42,272 nucleotides of DNA from Clarireedia homoeocarpa (taxonomy: Eukaryota; Ascomycota; Leotiomycetes; Helotiales; Rutstroemiaceae), in contig LNKV01000094.1 of the NCBI GenBank assembly GCA_001465935.1, positions 1 through 42,272 of the forward strand, in the 5' to 3' direction. Each line of letters begins with the position of its first letter. Position 1 is the first letter of the stretch. The notes under the pieces were generated by a model, which saw nothing but the letters and a program-made list of their open reading frames with translations, was not told the DNA's origin and ran no database searches. The position numbers were made by a program, and so were the translations under genes. This document shows, one piece after another, positions 1-8,999 of the stretch.

Positions 1-957
1 CTGCCGTGGAGGCCGACTAGGATTATCTAGGTTAGTCTCCTGTAGAATTTTCCCAGTATTGGTAGATATAGCTTTCGCAGTGCGAAAATTTCAGTCCCAA
101 GCAAGGCTGCTCAGGCTGCCAGCGGAAAGGCTCACAAGGCTTACAAAGCGACGAAGCACGTGAAGAGTAGCTACCTACTGTGATTGGCCCATCTGTCTAG
201 CGAAGTAAAAGATATCCAACCAATCAACAGACGCGCAGCCCGGGTAGATGAAGGGGTCGATGGCTGAAACTCACTGCGACAAGAATCTTAGCCCGGGCGA
301 AGTCATGCGGCACATGGCGAAACGCCAATTGTCGTAGAATTCCTCCAACATACGAATTTGGAGTGGCTTTTACTGTACAAACGTACGAACTTGCTTCGCC
401 ATCCCCCGTGCACTCCCTTGCAGTGCAACTGTCCAAGTGAAATGTGCTGCAAGAGCTGGCACGGTCGTTTCAATGATGATGAAGATTCTTCTTGTTTGAT
501 GTTCGTTATTTCTAAGTCTAGTCATTCTCGCTCTCGCTCTCGTTCTTTCTCTCCGATTTCCTTGGATTTTCTCTGCCTTGAGAGTCGTAGTTGTCGACTG
601 TTTCGTGCTCCCTTTCTTGCATAGTTGCAGCTCCGTTAATCGATAGATTTCGTATTATTCGAGTTGATTCTACCGTGTGCTCTTTCATTTCCTTCATTTC
701 ATTTATTTCATATAATTAGTACTTTCATTTGACGTGGAGAAAAGAGGCGGCACATCTTCTCCGCCCTCCTATTCGTTCACATCACGGAACTTAGGCGCCG
801 GCCGTCAATCAGGGACCCGTCGACCCGTCGAACATACTTATATACGTATCCACCTATTTTCCCTCACGCATTCTACTATTGTTTTCGTATCATCGAGCTC
901 AAGGTTATCAGTGGAAGGTTCAATCACGGTTACTTGATATAGCTGGTTCTATTCAAG
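1..957. other. Upstream region of the tetraspanin gene, no gene seen
   Basis: I see no convincing coding region here. Short open frames occur on both strands but lack codon structure or any family resemblance. A pyrimidine-rich stretch at about 525-560 (repeats of CTCGCT) and further C/T-rich sequence up to 900 suit a fungal promoter and 5' leader for the gene starting at 958. Confidence 0.5.
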
Positions 958-1759
958 ATGGCGGACAAGGTGCTCTGGACTTATATCGTGCTTGATGTGT
1001 TGTTTGTGGCTTCGGGGGCCTTAATGTTAGGATTTGCTTTGACGACGAAGTCTGGAACTTCACAGGCACCGACTATCGCCAGCGTTGCGACAAATCTTCT
1101 GTTGATGGGAACTCCTCTCAATGGTGAGTCGCTTCAACCAGCCACAGCAATGATTGGCAGGACTAACATGATTGACGTAGCGGCTATTGGAAATGCAGTT
1201 ATAATATTCATCAGTTTCCTCATCTCGATCCCTGCAATGATACTATCCACCACCCGAGGATGGCTGAAGTTCCACGGATATATGACCGTTATATGCGCTA
1301 TTTTCACTATGGTCATCGGTTTGGATATCTGGTTCGGGACACTAAGATCCAAGGAGAGTCTCTTGAATACATGGAATGCGCAATCCCCCACCACTCAGTC
1401 TCTTCTTCAGGAGGAGCTCTCCTGCTGCGGATACTTCAATAGTACATCTCCCGGTTTTGTTACCGACTCTACCTGCCCAAACTCGATTATTGCTGCGACG
1501 ATGCCTGGTTGCAGTGCGGCTTTTGTTAAGCTCGATGGAAACTTCTTGGATGTCATTTTCACAGCCGCTTTTGGTATTGTTGGTATGTTAGATTGGAGTT
1601 TTTATATTGGCAAATAGGTCTTGATGAGCATTTCACTAACATTAACACACAGGTCTCGATGTAGCACTAATTCTTGGGATCGCTATGCTGTCGAAGGAGC
1701 GCAAGGAGAGAGAACGTTATCGTGTTATTGACGAGAAGAATGGCACCGGTGCATTTTAG
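958..1759 (+). CDS. Tetraspanin-family membrane protein
   Basis: Four-pass membrane protein of the tetraspanin superfamily, which organises membrane microdomains; the fungal members include the appressorium factor PLS1, but which fungal subfamily this belongs to is not settled. Three exons are inferred: 958-1123, 1181-1582 and 1653-1759, giving 224 residues. Helix 1 lies near residues 8-28 and helices 2 and 3 follow the first intron (AVIIFISFLISIPAMIL, then a helix ending DIWFG). The large extracellular loop carries the diagnostic CCG motif (EELSCCGYF) and further cysteines (STCPNS, MPGCS). Helix 4 spans the last intron, and the tail is short and charged (KERKERERYR). Intron 1 is 57 bases, divisible by three and free of stops, so retaining it would add 19 residues. 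Intron 2 must be removed to give a normal fourth helix. Confidence 0.86.
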
Positions 1760-2524
1760 GTCTAATATATAACTAGGAAGAATCCTGCGAGGAAGATAGG
1801 TATGAAGAGTGATTTGCTGGGGCTAGCATGCTAGAATAAGGAAAGAGGGGAGAAGCTGGTAGAGTATGCAGCGCAGGACGGAGTGAGATAATGTTCAACG
1901 TTTCTGATTCATACACTTATTTCGCTGTCGTGTAGTTTTGCAATTTAATTGCCTTCGATGTACAATAATTCCTTGTGGTTGATATCTCCAGGCATCTTAG
2001 GGCTTTCCTATTGTCACCCCTCAGTCTTCTTCTTCTCCTTCATCTATGATCAATCAGCCCATCGGGTCAGTGCACAAGTACCAAATACCTGGGCTAAGGC
2101 TTGTGTGGTTTGCTTTACTTCCAGATTTGAAACACCACGCCACGCCATGTAAAATTGAAGCACTGTGCGATTGGTTTCAGTGGACAAGGCCTCTCAGATG
2201 TCTCTCTGCCTGAGACGAACACAGTTTGAGGTACGAAGATATTACGTAGACGATTTCGCCTTCGTCGCCATAGCTTGTTATCGGCTTTCCCTGTCTAATC
2301 TCGCGTTTTGTAGTACCAGTCTGCTGATTGCTGCGAAATAACCACGAGCACGAGCCAAAGCAGAAACAAGAGCTTATTGGCGTTGAGATAATGATGCTGT
2401 TGAACAAGAGACGAAGATGTACTTCAAGGCTACGCTGCTCAATTTGAAATGAGCCATGGACCAGCCCTCAGAACTGTGAAATTCGTATTCGCCGCCCAGT
2501 CCTCGGGTGTTGCTTGATACCTAC
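1760..2524. other. Convergent intergenic region, no gene seen
   Basis: This lies between the 3' ends of the tetraspanin and the J-domain gene and should hold both 3' untranslated regions. Open frames at 1949-2152 (+) and 2177-2407 (-) show no recognisable motif and are probably chance. Confidence 0.45.
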
Positions 2525-3301
2525 CTAACCTAGAGGCTTTGCCTTCTTCTTCTTCTTCTGCGGTGGACCCTTCTGGAATTCCCTCCAGCTGCCGATTCTC
2601 TCCTCCCTTGTTTCCTCCCATTTGACCTCACTTTCCCTCTTCCGCTTCCTCGCCTCCTGTTCTTCCTCTACCCTCTTCTGCTCCCTTCCTTCCTCCTGCA
2701 TCTGCGCTTTCATTTGTCTCCTCCTTCTCTGTTCATTATCAATCAGAACATATTTGGTCTTCTCCCTCCACTCTTTCCGAAACTCCTCACTCTTCACCTC
2801 CTCACTGTCAACGGTCAACTTCTTCTCCCGAATCAGCAACATGCGTGCATCAGCTATAGCTTCATCGAGTCGTTCGCGGTGTTTCTCATCCATAAGCTCC
2901 ATTTGCGCTTTTTTCAATCGGTCGAATGCATCGGGCGCGGAAGGGTTTTTTGTTTTGTCTGGATGGATGAGGAGAGATTTGACTCGGTAGCATTTTTTAA
3001 TGTCGGATTCGGGGACTCCAGGTTGGAGATCAAGTACTGCATAACTGATATCACCTTGTTAGCACTAGTCTTGTTCCACTTCCTATTCCTTGCGGCGATG
3101 GAATGATTGCACTTACGCATCTAAACGAAAAGCTTTGAGAATGCGATCGATTTCTGCATCCTGTAAAAGCCCCATCAGCATCACGATATATGCGCAATGA
3201 ACAAGAAGGGAAAATACCTTGTCGAATTCTTTGGCCTCACTTTCGAGGGCTTCAAGCGCATCGAAATCATCTTCGTCAGCTTTTACAGGCGTGGTAGACA
3301 T
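2525..3301 (-). CDS. J-domain co-chaperone, DNAJC8/Spf31 type
   Basis: Small nuclear-type J protein resembling human DNAJC8 and fission yeast Spf31, which associate with the spliceosome and stimulate Hsp70. Exons are 3218-3301, 3117-3160 and 2525-3044 (introns of 57 and 72 bases), giving 215 residues. The J domain starts at YAVLDLQPGVPESDIKKCYR and has the HPDK motif at about residues 70-73, which is essential for Hsp70 stimulation. After it comes a long charged coiled coil rich in R, E and K. The C-terminus ends in a lysine run (KKKKKKAKP) that could act as a nuclear localisation signal. The start at 3301 follows from frame and splice fit. It is divergent from the CDK8 gene, with about 580 bases between start codons. 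The spliceosomal role is taken from the family. Confidence 0.87.
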
Positions 3302-3401
3302 AGCTCACTAGGTAGATTGAATTGATTGTTTGGCGCGGCGAAGAAGCAAAAACCAAAAGAACTTGTTTTGTGGTAAGCTTGAGCTTGTATTGAGAGGAGC
3401 A

Positions 3402-3455
3402 GATTGAGAGGATTGAGAGGACGGAGAGGACGGAGAGGACGGAGAGGATGGAGAG
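3402..3455. repeat. Minisatellite, 9-bp unit, six copies
   Basis: Six tandem units of the type GATTGAGAG / GACGGAGAG / GATGGAGAG, purine-only on one strand apart from single C or T changes. It lies in the shared promoter about 100-150 bases upstream of the J-protein start. Confidence 0.85.
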
Positions 3456-3484
3456 AATGGAATTGAATCCAAGGATTTTGGGTA

Positions 3485-3508
3485 GGCGTGGGCGTGGGCG
3501 TGGGTGTG
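3485..3508. repeat. GGCGTG hexamer microsatellite
   Basis: Three perfect GGCGTG units followed by a degenerate GGTGTG unit, within the divergent promoter. Confidence 0.75.
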
Positions 3509-3712
3509 GTCCTGCACGGAGACACGGAACTAACAGACAGGACTACGATAAGGATAAGAAGCAGCAGCACGTCCCCCCAGTGACCCCATTGTGCCTGTAA
3601 ATCCACTCGACGGCATCGCATCGCATTCCATTTTATATCCCACTCGTCCTTTCACCACGCCGGCGAGCCCGGTCGCCTGCACGCTACTATCAGTCCATCT
3701 CGCATACCAGCT

Positions 3713-3745
3713 CTTGCCCTCGCCCTCGCCCTCGCCATCGCCACC
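3713..3745. repeat. CGCCCT hexamer microsatellite
   Basis: Successive CGCCCT units, the later ones degenerate (CGCCAT, CGCCAC), in the part of the promoter nearer the kinase gene. Confidence 0.7.
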
Positions 3746-3879
3746 GTCCCTTAGCCATTCCTTTCCTTTGCCGCTCCTTTCTCGCTCCTTTCTCGTACCT
3801 GTACCTTACACCTCCCTGGCTGTGCCTTGATGCAGATCAGTGCGTTCTTGCAGCTCATTGCAGTAGCATATCCACAATA

Positions 3880-5451
3880 ATGAGCTTGACCTCTAATCCG
3901 CTGTCATCCGGAGGGCCATCCTCGGTCTCTGCATCAAGGACCCAAAACTTGAAAAGAAGCGTTCAAGCTGCGTTTGAAGGTTAGACATTACCTATCCACT
4001 TCACGCACCACGACAACCTCCAAAATATCCATTTTACACCACGTCCACAGAGCTACTTTCTCACATCACTTTCCATCACTATGTTTCCTACAAGAAAAGC
4101 CGTTCCTTTTCATCGTCGGTCGTTATTCCGTTTCTCACACTCCCATAGATGCTAACCTCAATCCTAGAACCCACCGATCGAGGTACCAACCAAAACGTAG
4201 GATATCAGAGTAAAGTTCGCATCATCGATCGATATAGCATCATTGGCTTCATCAGCTCGGGTACATACGGGAGGGTTTATAAGGCCAGAAGTCGAGAAGA
4301 TGCTCCGGGCTTATTTGCTATCAAGAAATTCAAGCCAGGTAATTGATTTCCTCACCTGCAATCTCTTCATCTTGTCTACAAAGTCTCTAACCATACAAGC
4401 AGACAAAGAAGGGGAACAAATCCAATACACCGGGATTTCTCAATCAGCGGTGAGGGAAATGGCACTGTGCTCGGAGCTTAATCATATGAACATCATTCGT
4501 CTCGTGGAGACTATCCTGGAAGACAAGTGTATCTTTATGGTATTTGAGTATGCTGAACACGATCTCTTGCAAATAATACATCATCACACTCAACCCACCC
4601 GACATCCTATACCTGCTCCCACGGTCAAAAGCATTATGTTTCAACTGCTCAATGGCTGTCAGTATCTTCATGCCAACTGGGTTTTGCATCGGGATTTGAA
4701 GCCTGCCAATATCATGGTGACATCCTCAGGAGAGGTTAAAATAGGCGATTTGGGGCTAGCCCGTCTATTCAACAAACCTCTCCATTCGTTGTTTTCTGGA
4801 GATAAAGTAGTTGTCACCATTTGGTACCGTGCTCCAGAACTTCTCCTTGGCTCGAGACATTACACCCCGGCGATTGATATGTGGGCTATCGGCTGCATAT
4901 TTGCAGAGCTGCTTTCACTAAGACCGATTTTCAAGGGGGAAGAGGCAAAAATGGATTCGAAGAAAACTGTGCCATTTCAGAGGAACCAAATGCAGAAAAT
5001 TGTCGACATCATGGGTCTACCTACCAAAGAGAAATGGTCCCACCTTGTATCAATGCCCGAGTATTCCCAATTGTCCACGCTTTCCGCCTCGGCACATGCG
5101 AAAGCAGGTGGATCATCTCTGGAGAAGTGGTACTTCCAAACCATTAATGCCCAATCACAAACGTCTGTTCCTTCGTCAAATTCGTCTCTAGGAGTCGAAG
5201 GCTACAAACTATTGAGCGCATTGCTCGAATATGACCCGGAGAAACGTTTGACAGCTCAAGCAGCATTAACTCATCCATTTTTTAGCACCGGAGATAAAGT
5301 GAGTGCGAACGTCTTTGAAGGGGCCAAGGTGGAGTACCCGCATCGTAGAGTCAGCCAAGATGACAACGACATCAGAACTGGTAGCCTACCGGGAACCAAG
5401 CGAAGCGGATTGCCAGATGACTCGCGGCCTACTAAGAGGATGAAGGAATAA
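3880..5451 (+). CDS. SSN3: Mediator cyclin-dependent kinase CDK8/Ssn3
   Basis: Catalytic subunit of the Mediator kinase module (CDK8 in animals, Ssn3/Srb10 in yeast), which with cyclin C phosphorylates the RNA polymerase II CTD and transcription factors in the nucleus. Exons are 3880-3979, 4168-4338 and 4403-5451 (439 residues); introns are 188 and 64 bases. The glycine loop ISSGTYGRV (about 62-70), the lysine in AIKK (86), the cyclin-contact helix SQSAVREM (103-110), the catalytic HRDLKPAN (186-193) and DLGLA (206) are all present. So are GDKVVVTIWYRAPELLLGS and FKGEEAKMDSKKTVPFQRN, both characteristic of CDK8. The C-terminal tail is basic (TKRSGLPDDSRPTKRMKE). The first exon encodes a low-complexity N-terminus; its assignment rests on an in-frame ATG, a GTTAGA donor and a CTAAC branch site 14 bases before the acceptor. 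Confidence 0.93.
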
Positions 5452-6602
5452 GATGTCGATACTAGTTCCGTTATCCACAAAACGCGCATTGCGAAAGTCG
5501 GGACGCAGAAAGCGCTTGCGGATAATACTAATATTAGACAGCTATGTTTCGATTTATGATATGGCAGGAAAACCCTAATATGGAGAATTGATGTTGACCC
5601 ATTACGAATAAACAGGAGCAGTTGTTGCTTTAATTACCAATTCCAATTGTGATGGCTGTCACTTCATTACTCGACGCATATCACTTGATATAACCCTTCG
5701 TCACCCAACTCCAACCTTTAGCTACTTCCAGTCATCAACGAGACAGGGTGATATGGCTGTCACTCAACCTCACCCCAAGCGGTCTTGTATGATTGTGAAG
5801 GATGACACTCTTCATATCAGACAAGAGGGGCTTTGTTTGAGCGGTACTGGGGACCAAGAGGCTCAAGAAATAGAGAGTAGAGTGGAAGATGAAGAGTTCC
5901 AATACTCCTCCTACAGCTGCCCAGGCTAAGGATAATCCTTTTGTGGATTCAGTTATTTCTATCCCTGTGGAACTAGCTACAGCGTACAACACACTGGTTG
6001 GAGAGAGAGTCTTGAGAAAGCAATTTTTACGAGACCATAGTGAGGAAAGGCGGCCTGACAGATGGTTGTATCATTAATAGACCCGTTGGTATCCTTATGG
6101 TGGTGTGTATCTCGAGTTGCATTTTAACCTATCTATGTAAGGTGGAATTCAAGGCGCAGAGAAAGAAGAATCTCAAGCTGTTCATAGATACAGAGTGACA
6201 AAAATTCTGTGCGAACCGAATCCTAGAAATTGGTACACCAGTCTTCAGATGTATTCTACATTAGAAAAACTAGCCATGGCTTATGTTTTACATAGCGCAA
6301 TGACTACGAGTAGCATTCGAAAGCTATATATATGAAAGGCCGAAATTGCACTATTTGCTAAGCTGGCTGTGTGGTGTAATTTGCTGCAGATTGCCTGATC
6401 GAAATGACTCCCCTACAAGTTCCATAGCAATGGGTCTCTATGGCTATACATAAGGTAGATCTATTAACAAAAGATCTATAACTCTAAAGTGCTCATGACT
6501 GACTCGTCGACTGTCCTGTTATTGCATTACAACTTCTTCCCAGTTCACGGTGCTTCAAGCAATGTTATTCAAGCCCGTTTTGTTCAGCCATATATATCCC
6601 GT
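5452..6602. other. Convergent intergenic region with a doubtful small ORF
   Basis: This contains the 3' ends of the kinase and carrier genes. A 62-codon ATG frame at 5889-6077 (+), starting MKSSNTPPTAAQ, is the only frame here that reads like a soluble protein, but I find no family, intron signal or promoter to support it. No repeats stand out. Confidence 0.4.
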
Positions 6603-7713
6603 TCAGCCAAACGCTCTGTTCATAGCCTGATGCGCCAGTTCCACTCCCAAAAATGTCGCAGCATTGGCTGGCACAGCTCTCGCCAACGCTGGCCCAAATC
6701 CGGGGAAAAACGCCCTCATACCGCCATTTCTCCACAATCCTGAAATAACCCCTCCCACAGTAGGATTTCCTTCTAATGTTTGTAATCGACTCTTCACTGT
6801 ATCGACCGGAAAAACTGGAATCCACATCGCAACTCCTGCACATGCACCTGCCCCCGTCACTGCGAGTAAACTCAAATCCCCGCTTGGCTTCCCTGTCGCA
6901 ACATCAAGAGGGGTTAAGCGTCGCTTGATATATTCGTAGGTTGCGAAGTATGCTGCACTCCCTGGACCATCTCGAGCAAGTGTCGCAACGGATCCGCGGA
7001 AGACACTGCGCACCCCGCCTTCTTTGTATAGTTGTCGCACGACGTCCACTCCACCACTGTATTTAGGTTTCTCCCCCGGCGCAAGAGTTTTTTGGCCTTG
7101 GATTTGAAGAAGGACTTTTACGCGCTCGAACGGAGCAGTGATCAGGGTCATAGGTATAGCAGAAAAGAAACCTGCAGCGGAGACTTGGGCAATCGAGAGG
7201 GGTTCGTGAGCGCCAGTGGATGTTGCTGTTCGGACGAGGTTTTTGCCCACATCGAAACCCCAAAATGATACGGCGACTAAGATATATGATTAGCCAAGCT
7301 GTCATTCGTGTAGAGGCAGGAGGAAAATATAATAGATGTAACATACACATAGGTGTGACGCCGACCAACGGAGCACTGACACCAGCGTACAATCCCCTTG
7401 CTAAACCATCCTTCGCGACACTCTTCGTCACAACATCAATAGCACTTTTGTACACCCCTCTTTCCGCTGTCTGCAAACGAACCTTCACCAAATCAAATGG
7501 ATGCCCAACGATTACTGCACATACACCACCGAACCCACCGGCAGCTAGTGAACGTAGACCAGCGAAGGACTTCTGCACAACGATTTCAGCGTCTTGTTTT
7601 AATTCCTGTTGGGATTCGGGGACATGGGGTAAGTGGGATGAAATGGGAGAAGGGAGAGAGTCGAGGTGTTTGTTAATCTGGGCTCCGGTGTTGGAGGGGT
7701 CTGAGGAAGACAT
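6603..7713 (-). CDS. Mitochondrial carnitine/acylcarnitine carrier
   Basis: Inner-membrane carrier of the SLC25 family that exchanges acylcarnitines for carnitine and so feeds fatty acids to oxidation in the matrix (yeast Crc1, Aspergillus acuH are the known counterparts). Exons are 7347-7713 and 6603-7276, with a 70-base intron, giving 346 residues. Three carrier repeats are visible through their signatures: PFDLVKVRLQT (about 72-82), PFERVKVLLQI (about 171-181) and PVDTVKSRLQT (about 279-289). The RDGPGSAAYFATYEYIK segment and the PFER signature are typical of the carnitine carrier subgroup. An N-terminal extension of about 45 residues precedes the first helix, as in other fungal members. 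Substrate is inferred from signatures only. Confidence 0.9.
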
Positions 7714-8091
7714 CGCTTCAAGTCGAACAAGAGGAAGGTGTTGAGCTGTGCGGAGAAGAAAGGACAGCTCTGCTCTTCTAAAGCTTGAGACTTTTATTGA
7801 TTTTCTTGTTTTACAAGCTTGTGGCTTGTGACAGCAACTCTACTACAGTGCTTGCTCTAGCGCTAGAAGCTCAATGACTTGCATTATTACCCTTGTGCCG
7901 AGGCAGGCCAAAAGGGCGATTGCCGAACGAGCATCGGCTTAAGATCGGCTTAAGGATGGAAGGCGCCAAGAACGAGGGCAAAAGCAGACTGTCATTTGAT
8001 ACTGTCATTTGATATATGTGATCTGTGGCTGATATATAGGATCTGTGGCTCTCAATTTTCTTTTTGGATTTTTTGAACTTTTCACTAATAT
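7714..8091. other. Promoter of the carrier gene, then short duplications
   Basis: The first part is the upstream region of the carrier gene. Further on there are small direct duplications: ATCGGCTTAAG twice near 7931-7953, ACTGTCATTTGATA twice near 7989-8016, and GATCTGTGGCT twice near 8021-8050. They sit beside the repeat island. No gene is seen. Confidence 0.5.
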
Positions 8092-8282
8092 TGTGACGAA
8101 ACCACTAGTAAAAGTTCTGAATGACCTTAGAATTTACAACTGGAGAACTAAGAAGATCCTAAGATCTCGAGGGTTTATATATATGAAGGTATCACGTGTA
8201 GTTATATAGATCACGTACTTAAGGCACGTGTATACTAGGCGCTCAGGAAGCCTGCCCGGTAGAACTACACGATATTATAACA
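8092..8282 (+). mobile_element. LTR-like repeat, copy 1
   Basis: A second copy with the same ends lies at 41827-41969 in the same orientation. Both begin TGTGACGA and end TATAACA, the TG...CA termini usual for retrotransposon LTRs, and they share long stretches such as GAATGACCTTAGAATTTACA. Copy 1 is 191 bases; copy 2 lacks about 48 bases near its 3' end. Both are preceded by AATAT, but copy 1 is followed by GGACA, so no clean target duplication is visible. I see no linked gag or pol coding sequence. A solo LTR or a remnant is the best reading; an uncharacterised short element is the alternative. Confidence 0.6.
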
Positions 8283-8376
8283 GGACAGCGATAAATTACA
8301 GAAAAAGGCAACAATTAGTTTGACTAGAATATAGACCCTACGTTTACTGTCCGATAGAACTGCCTTAGCGACCTTC

Positions 8377-8982
8377 TTACAACTCCCTGCCGATCCAACC
8401 ATCAGATACAATGGCTATGCTCGCGCTATAGAACTCCTTGGTGAATACACGGTAATACTGCGAGTGCTTAAGCGGTGGGAGGTTTTTCTTTTTTTCCTCT
8501 TTTCTTTTCTTTTCCTTTCTGTCTTTCTCGTCTTTGGTGTCGCTGGTTGTTCGCCAGATTGAGTTAGTGATGAGATAGGGCGGGGTGGGATAGTTTATTG
8601 ATCCTGTATTAAACTCCCGGCAGTGAAGAAGGTAAGCTGTCTTTAATTGCACCGCAATTCCCTAGTAATCCGATATACAAATCGCCCGGCCCAGTTCTTG
8701 CCAACTGGTTGATGCCCCCTCAAAAGCAACGATTCGTTGGCTATAAGCTGCAAAGAAGTCAACCGGGGCAGTAATCCTCGTGCCCCTAGCTAGGTTCAAT
8801 ACGTACTGGACTATTACCTTCTCTTCCGCTTTAGTCATATTCTTCCGGTTAGCTTCCATTTCTGCGTAGTATGGATTCAGGTGCATCGAACACCCGGCCG
8901 TCTCCCTTGTACTTTTGACGCGTTGCATATTGATCGCCTCCATAGCTAGAACGATTCTAGCTTCTTTTAACACGTTTGCCAT
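8377..8982 (-). pseudogene. Fragment of a pogo-type (Tc1/mariner) transposase
   Basis: The upstream frame (8662-8982, 106 codons from an ATG) resembles the N-terminal DNA-binding part of fungal pogo/Fot1-like transposases: an HTH segment (ARIVLAMEAINMQ) and the conserved EEKVIVQYVLNL stretch of the CENP-B-type helix-turn-helix. Near 8700-8725 the similarity moves to another frame, which reads PVGKNWAGRFVYR, matching the VGKNW-RFVKR signature of these proteins; a frameshift has therefore occurred. A stop follows soon after. A further frame (8377-8652) continues on the same strand with a K/E-rich stretch that I cannot place. The DDE catalytic domain is missing, so this is a dead fragment that borders the AT-rich block. 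Confidence 0.7.
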
Positions 8983-8999
8983 TGTTGGTTGTTGAGTTA

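Larger units (their letters stand above)
3302..3879. promoter_or_regulatory. Bidirectional promoter between the J-protein and CDK8 genes
   Basis: These 578 bases separate two divergent start codons, so both promoters must lie here or in the first intron of the kinase. The region is unusually rich in short tandem repeats: a 9-base G/A-rich unit, a GGCGTG hexamer and a CGCCCT hexamer. The open frames in it are translations of these repeats and are not genes. Confidence 0.6.
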
